Source: Clostridiales bacterium (lineage in GTDB: Bacteria > Bacillota > Clostridia > Christensenellales > Aristaeellaceae). From it: a DNA stretch of 64,000 nucleotides. The stretch spans positions 124,001 to 188,000 of the forward strand of contig JAIKWZ010000006.1 of the NCBI GenBank assembly GCA_024684375.1, written 5' to 3'. Of the stretch, positions 43,550 through 52,463 are shown piece by piece. Under the pieces are notes generated by a model. It was not told the DNA's origin. It did no database searches and saw nothing but the letters and a program-made list of their open reading frames with translations. The stretch's first letter is position 1. The number at the start of each line of letters is the position of its first letter. Made by a program: the position numbers and the translations under genes.

Positions 43550-44557
43550 ATGATTATCAAAATAGCCCTTTGCCTGCTCGCCGCCGGGTTTATTTACCTC
43601 ATATGGAAACGAAGGCTCGGGTTCTACGTACTTAAGCGCGTTCTGCTGAGCCTCTTCTCGCTGTTAGCGATAATCAGCGTTGTTTTCGTTTTGCTCAGGC
43701 AGATGCCCATAGAGGGTTATTTTGATAATTATGACAAACTTGATGAAGCTCAGGTACAGGCCAAGCTGCATACTCTGGGGCTGGATAGACCCATCCTCCA
43801 ACAGCTGATCCCTTTCCTTAAAAACCTCCTCAAAGGAGATCTGGGACAATCCTCCAGGTATTCCGCCGGAACATCTATCAGCCAGATCATTGCCGAAAAA
43901 GCCCCTATCTCAATCTATCTTGGCGTTGCTTCCATGGGCTTGGGCCTTTTGTTCGGCATTCCTCTTGGCGCGGCCATGGCGCTGAAAAAGGGCGCTTTCT
44001 GGGACAGGTTCGGCACAGTATTTATTGTGCTTATCAACGCTGTTCCCGCTGCCGTATACTACATCTTTATCCAGCTCTACGGAACGGATTTGCTCAGGAT
44101 CGGCATGCTTTTCAAACGAAACGAGCCCGTTACCTGGATACTTCCTGTCATAAGTATGTCTTTAGGTTCTATTGCCAGTTACGCGATGTGGCTGAGGCGC
44201 TATATGCTGGACGAGATCAACAAGGACTATGTCAAACTCGCCCGCAGCAAGGGAATTAGCCCTTACAAACTGATGCTGTCGCATGTATTCAGAAACTCCT
44301 TCGTTCCCATGGTGCAGTACATTCCCGCTTCGCTTCTGTATACAGTATGCGGCTCCATATACGTTGAGTCGCTCTATTCCATACCGGGCATGGGAGGCCT
44401 GTTGGTAGATGTTATCGGCCGTCAGGACAATCCCATGGTGCAGGCGCTGGTCATGATCTTCTCCTGCATCGGAATTGTTGGATTGCTTTTGGGCGATCTG
44501 CTTATGGCAATGCTCGATCCTCGCATAAGTCTCGAAAGACGTCAGGGTGTACGCTGA
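43550..44557 (+). CDS. ABC oligopeptide permease, DppB type
   Basis: A 335-residue permease. The DppB signature begins at RLGFYVLKRVLLSLFSLLAI and continues with the extracellular loop LDRPILQQLIPFLKNLLKGDLGQS; the EAA-type loop is LARSKGISPYKLMLSHVFRNSFVP. Unusually, an extra hydrophobic segment (residues 3-20) precedes the normal first helix. The start ATG 43550 follows AGGAG; the open frame extends upstream but without a start site. It partners with the DppC-type protein that starts at the next base. Confidence 0.92.
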   Translation: MIIKIALCLLAAGFIYLIWKRRLGFYVLKRVLLSLFSLLAIISVVFVLLRQMPIEGYFDNYDKLDEAQVQAKLHTLGLDRPILQQLIPFLKNLLKGDLGQSSRYSAGTSISQIIAEKAPISIYLGVASMGLGLLFGIPLGAAMALKKGAFWDRFGTVFIVLINAVPAAVYYIFIQLYGTDLLRIGMLFKRNEPVTWILPVISMSLGSIASYAMWLRRYMLDEINKDYVKLARSKGISPYKLMLSHVFRNSFVPMVQYIPASLLYTVCGSIYVESLYSIPGMGGLLVDVIGRQDNPMVQALVMIFSCIGIVGLLLGDLLMAMLDPRISLERRQGVR

Positions 44558-45955
44558 ATGAGTATCTTCGGCACAAAAAAACTCAAAGCAGAAAAGGCCG
44601 TCGAAAACGCTTTCAAAGAGCGTATTTCTGACGACCGCTTGTTTGAGTTTGCCCCATATGATCCGGCTTCCGGCGAAAGAACAGGCTACAGCAATTATTC
44701 CTACTGGGGCAGTACATTAAAAGCATTTTTCAAAAACAGGGCTGCCATGACAGCGCTGATCGTGCTGGGGCTTGTGCTGTTGTTTACTTTTTTGCAGCCT
44801 CTGCTGCCCGGACAAAGGGATGCCAACCGCGTTTATAACGACCCCGTCACCGGTATTCAGCTTCAGAATCTGTCGCCCTCTCTGTCGACCGTGTTTACTA
44901 CCCTGGAGAGCAAAACGATCCTTAACTGCCAGGCTGTGGATGAAAACTGGTTTGCGGTCAGCAACCTTGTCGCGACGATCAAAAAGCGCGATGATTTTAC
45001 TGTCACCGCCTATTTGGATGATTGGGTCAAAATAGAATACAAAGGCATATCCGGATATGTGAAAAACAATTTCCAGACGAAACTCAAGCTTCCCGACGAC
45101 CCATACGCTGTCCCCTACGAATCCCGTTCGAATTTCACTGTGCAGGTTTATTCGAATAACGCCGATCTTACCAACAACGGTTCATGGCTGTACTGTGAGT
45201 CCGCAAAAATCCGTTTTGATGAAAACGCGATCGCATATGCTCCTTCCGGGACTGAGCTGAGGACTGTCCCCAGCGCGCACCCCTTTGTCTTCGGGACCAA
45301 CAACATAGGCCAGGATCTTTGGTCACGCGTATGGAGCGGCACCCGCACAAGCCTCTGGATAGGCTTTGTTGTGGCTCTGTTCGAGGCGCTTATCGGAATA
45401 ATGGTAGGCATTCTTTGGGGTTATGTGAGGCAGCTGGACCACGTATTAACTGAGCTGTACAACATAATAGACAATATCCCAACTACGATAATACTGATAC
45501 TCGTATCCTATATCATGAAGCCCGGAGTTTCCACGCTGATATTCGCCATGAGCCTTACAAGGTGGCTGGGCATGGCTCGCTTTGTCAGGAATCAGATAGT
45601 TATTATCCGCGACCGTGACTATAACCTGGCCTCACGCTGCCTTGGGACTTCCCCTGTAAGAATAATGGTAAAAAACCTACTTCCGTATCTGGTAAGCGTT
45701 ATCATGCTGCGCATGGCACTGGCCATACCAGGCGCTATCGGGTCCGAGGTATTCATCACCTACATCGGGATCGGGCTTTCCAAGGAAACCCCTTCTCTGG
45801 GCAACCTGATCAACGAGGGCAGGCAGTATGTCACAAGCGCATCCCTAAGATATCAGCTTTTGTTCCCTACAGTGATACTCAGTCTCATAACCATCTCTTT
45901 CTACATAATCGGCAACTCTTTTGCGGATGCTGCCGACCCCAAAAACCATGTATAG
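44558..45955 (+). CDS. ABC oligopeptide permease, DppC type, with SH3b-like insertion
   Basis: A 465-residue DppC-type permease, about 150 residues longer than usual. After helix 1 (about 64-84) the first extracellular loop carries an insertion (about 105-238) in which residues 122-172 read like a bacterial SH3 (SH3b) domain: ATIKKRDDFTVTAYLDDWVKI then GISGYVKNNF. The standard fold resumes at HPFVFGTNNIGQDLWSRVW and has the EAA loop ASRCLGTSPVRIMVKNLLPYL. It starts one base after the DppB-type gene. No OppD/OppF ATPase genes follow, so the ATPases must be encoded elsewhere. Confidence 0.9.
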   Translation: MSIFGTKKLKAEKAVENAFKERISDDRLFEFAPYDPASGERTGYSNYSYWGSTLKAFFKNRAAMTALIVLGLVLLFTFLQPLLPGQRDANRVYNDPVTGIQLQNLSPSLSTVFTTLESKTILNCQAVDENWFAVSNLVATIKKRDDFTVTAYLDDWVKIEYKGISGYVKNNFQTKLKLPDDPYAVPYESRSNFTVQVYSNNADLTNNGSWLYCESAKIRFDENAIAYAPSGTELRTVPSAHPFVFGTNNIGQDLWSRVWSGTRTSLWIGFVVALFEALIGIMVGILWGYVRQLDHVLTELYNIIDNIPTTIILILVSYIMKPGVSTLIFAMSLTRWLGMARFVRNQIVIIRDRDYNLASRCLGTSPVRIMVKNLLPYLVSVIMLRMALAIPGAIGSEVFITYIGIGLSKETPSLGNLINEGRQYVTSASLRYQLLFPTVILSLITISFYIIGNSFADAADPKNHV

Positions 45956-47069
45956 TAATGATTATCTGCAGGAACGCTGCGTAGCTGAGATCGATTTGGA
46001 TTCGATCGGGAGCAATTATCTATCCGCCAAAGCAAAAATGGGTACAGGCGAAGTTATTTGCGTACTAAAGGCCGACGCATACGGCATGGGCGCTAAACAC
46101 GTATACTCCGCCCTTCATTCTCTTGGAGCAAGACACTTTGCAGTCGCCTGTGCCTCAGAGGCGCTGGAGCTGTATTCACTGGGTCTTAACTCCTCCTTTC
46201 TGGTGCTCGGTGACGTGTCAGATTCTGAGGCGCTTGAGCTTATCCCAAAAAAGATCGAGCTGACCTGCCATTCCCCCGAAAGCGCACTGCTCCTGCTCAA
46301 CTGCGCAAAAAAACTCTCCCTTCCTGTCTACGCCCACATCAAGCTTGATACGGGACTGCATCGGCTGGGTTTTGAGCAATCCGATTACCCTTCTATGCTT
46401 GCTTTCGCAAAAGACCCTTGTGTACGGCTGGTCGGCCTTTATACACACCTTGCAATAAGGTCGCCAGATAGTGACGCTGTACAGGTGCAAAGATACCTGT
46501 ACGCTGATAATCTTTTAAAGCAAAGCGGGATCTCCGGCTATATCCGGCATGTGTGTGATTCGATCGGCATGGTAAGATACCCCGCATGGCATTTTGATGC
46601 CGCAAGGGTCGGCGCCTGGCTGTACGGCGTATGTCCTTACCGTTACGAACATCCTGAGGAGGATATGCTTGCCGTAAGGTTCTTTTCAAGGATCGCTTCG
46701 ATCCATCATGTTCCCGCAGGAGAGTGCGTCGGCTATGACGATAAAAATCCCCTTACGGAAGACAGTCTTGTAGCCACTCTGCCTGTTGGTTACGCTGACG
46801 GCTATCCAAGGCTCAACAGCAAAGGATATGTTCTTATTGACGGAAAACCCGCAAATATATTAGGGCTTGTGTGCATGGATCAGCTTATGATCGATGTGAC
46901 GCACATACCTTCTGCGCGGGTTGGAAGCACGGTGACTTTGCTGGGAGACAGCATCTCGATAGACACTTATGCTGCATTCGCAGGCATGAATCGCAACGAA
47001 GCGCTCAGCCGCCTTTCCGGGCGGGCAAAGCGCGTATATCTTAGCGGAGGCAATCGCCTGACCGATTGA
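45948..47069 (+). CDS. alr: Alanine racemase
   Basis: A 373-residue fold-type III PLP racemase that makes D-alanine for peptidoglycan. The PLP lysine is K41 in VICVLKADAYGMGA, and the second catalytic base is the Tyr of ECVGYDD. LPVGYADGYPR, LVCMDQLMIDV and VTLLGDSISID are further signatures. ATG 45948 overlaps the permease end by 8 bases; an upstream TTG (45921) is less likely. The overlap suggests co-transcription with the peptide permeases. D-Ala linked to a peptide importer could point to cell-wall peptide recycling, an inference. Confidence 0.95.
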   Translation: MYSNDYLQERCVAEIDLDSIGSNYLSAKAKMGTGEVICVLKADAYGMGAKHVYSALHSLGARHFAVACASEALELYSLGLNSSFLVLGDVSDSEALELIPKKIELTCHSPESALLLLNCAKKLSLPVYAHIKLDTGLHRLGFEQSDYPSMLAFAKDPCVRLVGLYTHLAIRSPDSDAVQVQRYLYADNLLKQSGISGYIRHVCDSIGMVRYPAWHFDAARVGAWLYGVCPYRYEHPEEDMLAVRFFSRIASIHHVPAGECVGYDDKNPLTEDSLVATLPVGYADGYPRLNSKGYVLIDGKPANILGLVCMDQLMIDVTHIPSARVGSTVTLLGDSISIDTYAAFAGMNRNEALSRLSGRAKRVYLSGGNRLTD

Positions 47070-47130
47070 TCATTTATTCTCTGTTTTTCTTTAATTATTT
47101 CAATTCTGTGAAAAAAGTTTTTCGTAAATA

Positions 47131-47159
47131 TTGACTTATGAAACATTTTGATGTATCAT
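47131..47159 (+). promoter_or_regulatory. Promoter of the zinc-repeat membrane protein gene
   Basis: TTGACT (47131-47136) and TATCAT (47154-47159) lie 17 bases apart. Confidence 0.65.
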
Positions 47160-47213
47160 ACGTCTGTATTAGTACACGCAATAGGTTTATACCGGGAGTT
47201 TAAGGAGAAGGAT

Positions 47214-49550
47214 ATGGCAAAAATCGATTTTGGCTCCATAAAGGATCGTTTTTCGAAGCATAATTCCATTAACGGCAAATCTGAAGAGGAATTTGACGAA
47301 GAAGGCAGCTTCGACGACGAATTCGTCCCTGACGATACCAGCGAAAATGAAGATTTTTATCCCGATGACAACGCCGAGGAGTATGATGACGTTCCCTCCG
47401 ACGAAGAGGAATATGAAGATGATTCCTATGCAGAAGGCGATGACTCGGACGAATATTATGATGAGACAGACGCTTCCGGCGAAGACTACTACGGAGAAGC
47501 TTCGCCTGAAGACGAAAACTATGAAGAGGACGGCTACGCCGAAGACGATGACTATATCGATGACGGCGATGCTGACGACTATGAAGATGACGGTGAAGAT
47601 TTAGGCTACAATCCCGATCTATTTGACGAGATGCGCAGTGAAAACGGCGAGGAAGAGTATGACGGCGAGTACGAAGACGAGTACGCCGACGAATACCCTG
47701 CCGAAAATGACGAAGAAGGTCAGTACTACGACGACGAGAACAGCGAAGGCACCGGTTGGTACGGCAAGATCCAAAGCACGCTGGACGGCAGTCCGATCCT
47801 GCTTTATCTGCTGCTCGCCCTGCCTGTGCTTCAGCTGTTTGCCATCTGGTACCTCTGGCACAAAGGATTGTTTGACAAGACCAAACGGTGGATCCTTACC
47901 GCCATAGGCATACTGTTTATCATACTATGGGTCATCATTTTCTGGCCGCGCGGCGGCGGTTCCAACGACCCTGTAAACGGGCTTGACGACGGTCCGGATT
48001 TCTCTCAGAACGTTGTTTTCCCCGTAAACACTGCGGAGACTGCCACTACACCCACTCCTACGCCCACTCCTTCGACCGAGATAACTCCCGACCTGACGAG
48101 CGTCGCCACCCTTCCCGAGGACAATACAGGGGCGAACTATGTGTGGACCAGCAACTCCGGGTTGTACTATCATACCCGTGAAGACTGTCCGAATCTGGGA
48201 GGATTGGCGATAAGCAAAGTCACACTCGACCTGGCAATACAGAGAGGACGCACGGCATGCCCCGTCTGTTCTGGTGGGAACGACCAGTTCAACAGTGGTG
48301 AGACTGGCACCTCTACCCCATCCGGAACGACCCTCTACGCCACAACGAAAGGCAAATGGTATCATATTGACAAAAACTGCCAGGGCATGACGAACGCTAC
48401 AGTCGTGACCGAAGCAAACGCTATTAAAGCGGGCAAGACCGCATGTCCTGTTTGCATAGGTTACTACGGCACCGCAGGCGGAAAATGGTATCACTGCTAC
48501 TCCAACTGCCAGAGCATGTCTAATGCCGTCGCCAAAACAAAGAGCGAATGGGAAGCCATGGGCAAGACCGCTTGTCCCGTGTGTCTTGCCGGAAACGGAT
48601 CGATAAATATCAACTCTATTCCCAGCGAGACACAGGTATTCGCGACGCAGGGCGGCAAATACTTCCATACGAAAAATAACTGCTCCGGCATGAAAGACGC
48701 CAGCCAGATAGCGATCTCCACCGCTGTCAAATACGGTAAGACTGCATGCCCCACCTGCGTCAAGCCTGCTAACATTTGGGTATTTGCCCGGACAGACGGA
48801 ACTTATTATCACACCAAGGCTACTTGTTCCAGCATGAAGAACGCCAGTTATGTGACCGCAAAGACCGCGATCTCTGCCGGAAAGAAGGCCTGTCCCACCT
48901 GCAATGCCAGGAATCTGTCAGGTTCCACCGCAGCTGCTGACGGCGGGAACGGAGGCACAACGACCACAAAACTGACCGGGACCACAACGACCGATACCAA
49001 CACCTATGTATACGCCACTAAAAATGGCACGTACTGCCACACCAACTCAACATGCTCAGGCATGACAGGTGCGAACCGGGTCACGCTTCAGTCCGCCATA
49101 AACGCCGGCAAAAAAGCCTGCCCCACCTGCTTTAAGTCCGGCAACGTTAACGTTTTTGCCACATCCGGAGGCAAGTATTACCACACAAAGAGCAACTGCT
49201 CCGGTATGAATAAACCGCTGACGGTCACAGTGGCCAAAGCCATTGCCGCAGGCAAGACTGCCTGTCCCACCTGCGCCAAACAATTGGGCACTCTGTTTGA
49301 CAAGAAAACCACTAACAGCGCCAACAACCAGGCTGGCAATACTGCTGCCAACAATAAGAACGCTTCTGCTTCAGCAAGCACGGTCGTCTACATTAAAACG
49401 GGCACTAACACGGCAAAGTATTACCACAAGGCTGCCAAATGTACCGCTCAGGGCGTTACCGGGGGCACAAGCGTGACGCTTGAATATGCGCTTGGCAAAG
49501 GATACAAGGCATGCCCCAGCTGTAATCCCCCGTCCAAGATCAGCACTTGA
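47214..49550 (+). CDS. Membrane protein with acidic tail and eight Ada-like zinc-ribbon repeats
   Basis: A 778-residue protein of unusual design. Residues 1-180 are extremely acidic (Asp/Glu/Tyr-rich) and disordered. Two membrane helices follow (about 194-214 and 226-245), then a Thr/Pro linker (about 270-305). The rest is eight repeats of about 40-50 residues with the pattern YH-x4-C-x2-M...A...GK-x-ACPxC; the first uses H320, C325, C349 and C352. Each repeat offers a His-Cys-Cys-Cys metal site like that of the Ada zinc-binding domain. The likely topology puts the acidic tail inside and the repeats outside. ATG 47214 follows AAGGAG. No known function; it may bind metal, DNA or cell wall. Confidence 0.85.
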   Translation: MAKIDFGSIKDRFSKHNSINGKSEEEFDEEGSFDDEFVPDDTSENEDFYPDDNAEEYDDVPSDEEEYEDDSYAEGDDSDEYYDETDASGEDYYGEASPEDENYEEDGYAEDDDYIDDGDADDYEDDGEDLGYNPDLFDEMRSENGEEEYDGEYEDEYADEYPAENDEEGQYYDDENSEGTGWYGKIQSTLDGSPILLYLLLALPVLQLFAIWYLWHKGLFDKTKRWILTAIGILFIILWVIIFWPRGGGSNDPVNGLDDGPDFSQNVVFPVNTAETATTPTPTPTPSTEITPDLTSVATLPEDNTGANYVWTSNSGLYYHTREDCPNLGGLAISKVTLDLAIQRGRTACPVCSGGNDQFNSGETGTSTPSGTTLYATTKGKWYHIDKNCQGMTNATVVTEANAIKAGKTACPVCIGYYGTAGGKWYHCYSNCQSMSNAVAKTKSEWEAMGKTACPVCLAGNGSININSIPSETQVFATQGGKYFHTKNNCSGMKDASQIAISTAVKYGKTACPTCVKPANIWVFARTDGTYYHTKATCSSMKNASYVTAKTAISAGKKACPTCNARNLSGSTAAADGGNGGTTTTKLTGTTTTDTNTYVYATKNGTYCHTNSTCSGMTGANRVTLQSAINAGKKACPTCFKSGNVNVFATSGGKYYHTKSNCSGMNKPLTVTVAKAIAAGKTACPTCAKQLGTLFDKKTTNSANNQAGNTAANNKNASASASTVVYIKTGTNTAKYYHKAAKCTAQGVTGGTSVTLEYALGKGYKACPSCNPPSKIST
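48139..49530 (+). repeat. Eight tandem protein repeats of the zinc-ribbon type
   Basis: The repeat units begin near 48139, 48333, 48468, 48636, 48777, 49005, 49149 and 49380. DNA identity is only moderate, so they are old duplications; the last copy is the most divergent. The spacers are Gly/Thr/Asn-rich. Confidence 0.8.
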
Positions 49551-49562
49551 TGACTCTAAAAG

Positions 49563-49594
49563 AGACCCGCCTGAATCTCAGGCGGGTCTTTTTA
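49563..49594. terminator. Bidirectional terminator
   Basis: A 12-base-pair stem (49563-49574 with 49578-49589) around AGACCCGCCTGA with T-runs on both strands. It serves the zinc-repeat gene and the convergent M20 gene. Confidence 0.9.
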
Positions 49595-49604
49595 TGTATT
49601 ATTC

Positions 49605-50708
49605 TCACTTAAGTGCAAGGCGCATGAACATCTCCGTTCCGTATTCAAGTGCCTGTTCATTAATATAAAAATTCGTCGAATGCAGTGGCGTATTGCTGCC
49701 GATACCAAGATAGAACATACAGCCCGGCACCTTTTTTAGGTAATATGCGAAGTCCTCCGATACATAAAACGGTTTCGGAAGAACTTCGAAGCACATTCCT
49801 TCTGTCAAGGCTTTAAGCCGTTCAAAGCAGCTCCCGTCATTGATCAGAGGAAGGCAGACTTCAGGAATGTATGCCTCTATCTTAGTGTTCGTCTGTTCTG
49901 CGATATCACCGCATACATCGATCACCGTCTGCTTAACTGCTCCTGAAAGCTGCTCGTCGTAACTTCTTAACGCACCGGCAAACCTCGTTTCGTCTGAGAT
50001 GACGTTGTTGGCAGTACCGCTGTGGAAACTGCCGAAGTTGAACAGAAACTGCTTCCCGGCAAACTTTTCATTGATGGCTTCAAATATCTTGTTGTAAAGC
50101 ATTACACCTGCGCGAAGCGCGTCTATGCCGTTCTCAGGATGTGCTATATGGCTGCTTTTCCCCTTGACCGTCAGATGCACTTCATTTGACATAGCCATAG
50201 ACGGGCCTGGTCTGGCAGAAATGACTCCCGTATCCAGCGACGGCTCCACGTGGCAGGCATATATGCTTTTGACACCATATCTTTCCAGAGCGCCCGTATT
50301 TATCACGCTACGGGCACCTCCGCCGGTCTCCTCGGCAGGCTGGAAAATGAGCAGTACGTTTCTGTTTAGCCGGGATCGACTTAGCTCCTCGGCCACAGTG
50401 AGCAGCATAGCCATGTGCGCGTCGTGCCCGCAGGCATGCATCTTGCCCGGATGGCAGGAAGCGAACTCCAGTGCCGTGTTCTCCGTCATGGGCAGCGCGT
50501 CCATGTCCGCTCTCAGGGCTATAGTCTCATCCTTACCCGCGTCAAAAAACGCAAGTACACCGGCCGGTTCAAGCGCAGTCACCTGCGCCGATGTTTTGTT
50601 TAGCGCAGAAAGCACATATGCCTGAGTCTCCTTCAGGTCGAAGGATATCTCCGGGATCATATGCAGCGCTCTGCGATGAGCGATCGCAGTATCCAGTCTT
50701 ATGCTCAT
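49605..50708 (-). CDS. M20 family amidohydrolase (hippurate hydrolase/N-acyl amino acid type)
   Basis: A 367-residue M20D zinc hydrolase that releases amino acids from N-acyl or amide-linked substrates. Metal motifs are ALRADMDALPM, HACGHDAHM, FQPAEETGGGA and the lid-domain GKSSHIAHPENGIDA. The start ATG 50708 overlaps the stop of the tagaturonate epimerase gene (ATGA); an in-frame upstream Met lies inside that gene. The substrate is unknown. Confidence 0.9.
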   Translation of the reverse strand: MSIRLDTAIAHRRALHMIPEISFDLKETQAYVLSALNKTSAQVTALEPAGVLAFFDAGKDETIALRADMDALPMTENTALEFASCHPGKMHACGHDAHMAMLLTVAEELSRSRLNRNVLLIFQPAEETGGGARSVINTGALERYGVKSIYACHVEPSLDTGVISARPGPSMAMSNEVHLTVKGKSSHIAHPENGIDALRAGVMLYNKIFEAINEKFAGKQFLFNFGSFHSGTANNVISDETRFAGALRSYDEQLSGAVKQTVIDVCGDIAEQTNTKIEAYIPEVCLPLINDGSCFERLKALTEGMCFEVLPKPFYVSEDFAYYLKKVPGCMFYLGIGSNTPLHSTNFYINEQALEYGTEMFMRLALK

Positions 50709-52069
50709 GCCTTCGGACACCCAAGCATCTCAAGATGCTTTCCAATGTGTTTTTCCAGCGCAAGGGCATATTCCTCTTCATGCTCTCTCCAAAGCTTGTA
50801 CAGCCTGTTCCTGAAGAGCGGTCTGCCTTCGTCATCCTTGGCGTTAAGTATGAGGCCGTAGGTGATATGTATCAGCTGGCGGGCGTTATTGTCCGCAAAG
50901 AATTCCGGAAGTTCACAGTCCTTGACATCTTCCAGCGGCTTTATCGCGCTTAAGTCCGTAGTAACATGGTAATACTTTTTTGCCTCTTCGAAATGCGCAA
51001 GCGCGAAAGAATGGATCTTCCTGTAGAGCTCAGTATCAGCCTGCGCCACGATCCGCATGGCCTCAAGCCAATTGGTGCCCGCTGTCTTGACATGATATTT
51101 CTGGCGTGTCCTGTTGCCTACTGAGGCGAACACGCTGAACTTGTCAGAGCCGGAGTGTACGCTCACCTTATGACCGAAATGCCTGGCAATAGCGGCATGC
51201 ACTTCCATTTCCGCGTCAAAGGCGACCGGATCACCAATGTAGTCGATGCCCTTTTGGAATTCTCCGATAAACCTTGGCGCAATTGTCTTTACGTCCGCTC
51301 CCCGGCGCTTAAGCTCGCTGGCCACGAAGAAATGCTCCGAAGGCGCGGTGGGAGTATCGGTCTCGTCGATGGAGATCTCAAGGTCGCAGTTCCCGTCCTT
51401 AAGGAATCTATCGTACATCTGCATGGCGAAATCCAGCGCCTCGCCGTATATCCCCTTTACCCTTTCCAGCTCCGGTTTGGTGAAGGAGATAGCATGCCCT
51501 TCCACGTCAAACGTCTTTCCCAGATAGATCCCGTCTACATCCTGGCTGTAAATGCCGTCGGCGTTATGGTGAATATGCTCTGAGAGATCCAGCGTCAGCA
51601 TGGTAAAACCAAGTTTGAGCGCATATTCAATATCTTCGGGACGCTTAAGATGGTCTCCATCCGCGCCGAAACCGCGCGTGAAGTCCTCGCGGAACACCGC
51701 GAAAGTGACCGCATCCAGCACATCCTCATATCTGCGTCCGGTCAGGTCCAGCTCGCGGATCGACTGCTGGGCAAAAACAGGCATTATGTCGTATTTGCTG
51801 ATCACCTTTATATGGCCTGGGGTAGCGATGCCCAGCCTGTCGCCCAGACCTATGCTGCGCTGCTCTCCCAGCACTCTTTTGGGCGCAGTAAAAGGAAACA
51901 GTCTGCGAAGCGTGCATGCAGTCTCATGATTGAGTTCGAACTGATTCGTACCTTCAGCGCCGCCAAAGTAGGCTTTCCCCTCGCATATCAGAACGTCTTT
52001 GTCCCCGTTATCGGCAATATAGACCTTCGCGCCGTCCAGAAAGTGCACTGACTTGGAATAAATGTTCAT
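50705..52069 (-). CDS. uxaE: Tagaturonate epimerase
   Basis: A 454-residue UxaE, which interconverts D-tagaturonate and D-fructuronate in hexuronate degradation. Recognisable stretches are RSIGLGDRLGIATPGHI, VFREDFTRGFGADGDHLK, YALKLGFTMLTLDLSEHIHH and SEHFFVASELKRRGADVKTIAPRF (read in parts). Together with the mannitol-dehydrogenase-family enzyme at 35.2-36.7 kb it could convert galacturonate-derived tagaturonate to mannonate. It has an extended -10 promoter and is coupled to the M20 gene. Confidence 0.88.
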   Translation of the reverse strand: MNIYSKSVHFLDGAKVYIADNGDKDVLICEGKAYFGGAEGTNQFELNHETACTLRRLFPFTAPKRVLGEQRSIGLGDRLGIATPGHIKVISKYDIMPVFAQQSIRELDLTGRRYEDVLDAVTFAVFREDFTRGFGADGDHLKRPEDIEYALKLGFTMLTLDLSEHIHHNADGIYSQDVDGIYLGKTFDVEGHAISFTKPELERVKGIYGEALDFAMQMYDRFLKDGNCDLEISIDETDTPTAPSEHFFVASELKRRGADVKTIAPRFIGEFQKGIDYIGDPVAFDAEMEVHAAIARHFGHKVSVHSGSDKFSVFASVGNRTRQKYHVKTAGTNWLEAMRIVAQADTELYRKIHSFALAHFEEAKKYYHVTTDLSAIKPLEDVKDCELPEFFADNNARQLIHITYGLILNAKDDEGRPLFRNRLYKLWREHEEEYALALEKHIGKHLEMLGCPKA

Positions 52070-52095
52070 TCCTTATTCTCCTGTTTTTTTGTTTA

Positions 52096-52101
52096 ATTAT
52101 A
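52096..52101 (-). promoter_or_regulatory. Extended -10 element of uxaE
   Basis: TGATATAAT on the minus strand, with no clear -35. Confidence 0.5.
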
Positions 52102-52163
52102 TCACATCGACGGTTCAAATTAAAGACCTAAGCCGGTCAAAGAGTAAATTTAGGCAAAACAGC

Positions 52164-52191
52164 TTGCAAATATTCTATAAAATGATATAAT
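52164..52191 (+). promoter_or_regulatory. Promoter upstream of the isomerase-family gene
   Basis: TTGCAA (52164-52169) and TATAAT (52186-52191) lie 16 bases apart, with TGA before the -10. Transcription would start near 52198. Confidence 0.65.
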
Positions 52192-52198
52192 AATCATT

Positions 52199-52463
52199 AT
52201 GGCAGATTGTCAGCTTATAGGTGAAAGGTTTCCTTATAAGTACAGCCCGGGGCATTTAAAGTCAAAACCTTAACCCAACTTTTTCTTCGCTTTGACCGGG
52301 TTTATCCACTCGCTTCCGGCGACCCCTCGGCGTTAAGCAGCTATTTCCAAAGCAAACTCTTTAACGTCCGTGGCGCATTGCGATATTTTAGGGTCCGGTC
52401 AGCTGATTGGTGATCCATTTCGCTTTTTCATAAGAATCATACATAATAATTGGGAGGTCAAAC
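52199..52463 (+). other. Long 5' leader with a short AroE-like remnant
   Basis: About 265 bases precede the isomerase gene. A 24-codon frame (52199-52273) begins almost at the predicted transcription start and reads CQLIGERFPYKYSPGHL, which resembles the shikimate dehydrogenase N-terminus (LIGExLxHSxSPxIH). It stops after that. The rest holds no recognised riboswitch. It may be a decayed aroE start or a leader peptide. Confidence 0.35.

Noticed and set aside
47214..49550. A CRISPR array or DNA-level tandem repeat in the zinc-repeat gene
   Set aside because: The repeat is at the protein level with variable DNA and spacing, inside one long open frame.
52199..52463. A known riboswitch in the long leader
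   Set aside because: No conserved core of the common classes could be recognised by eye.
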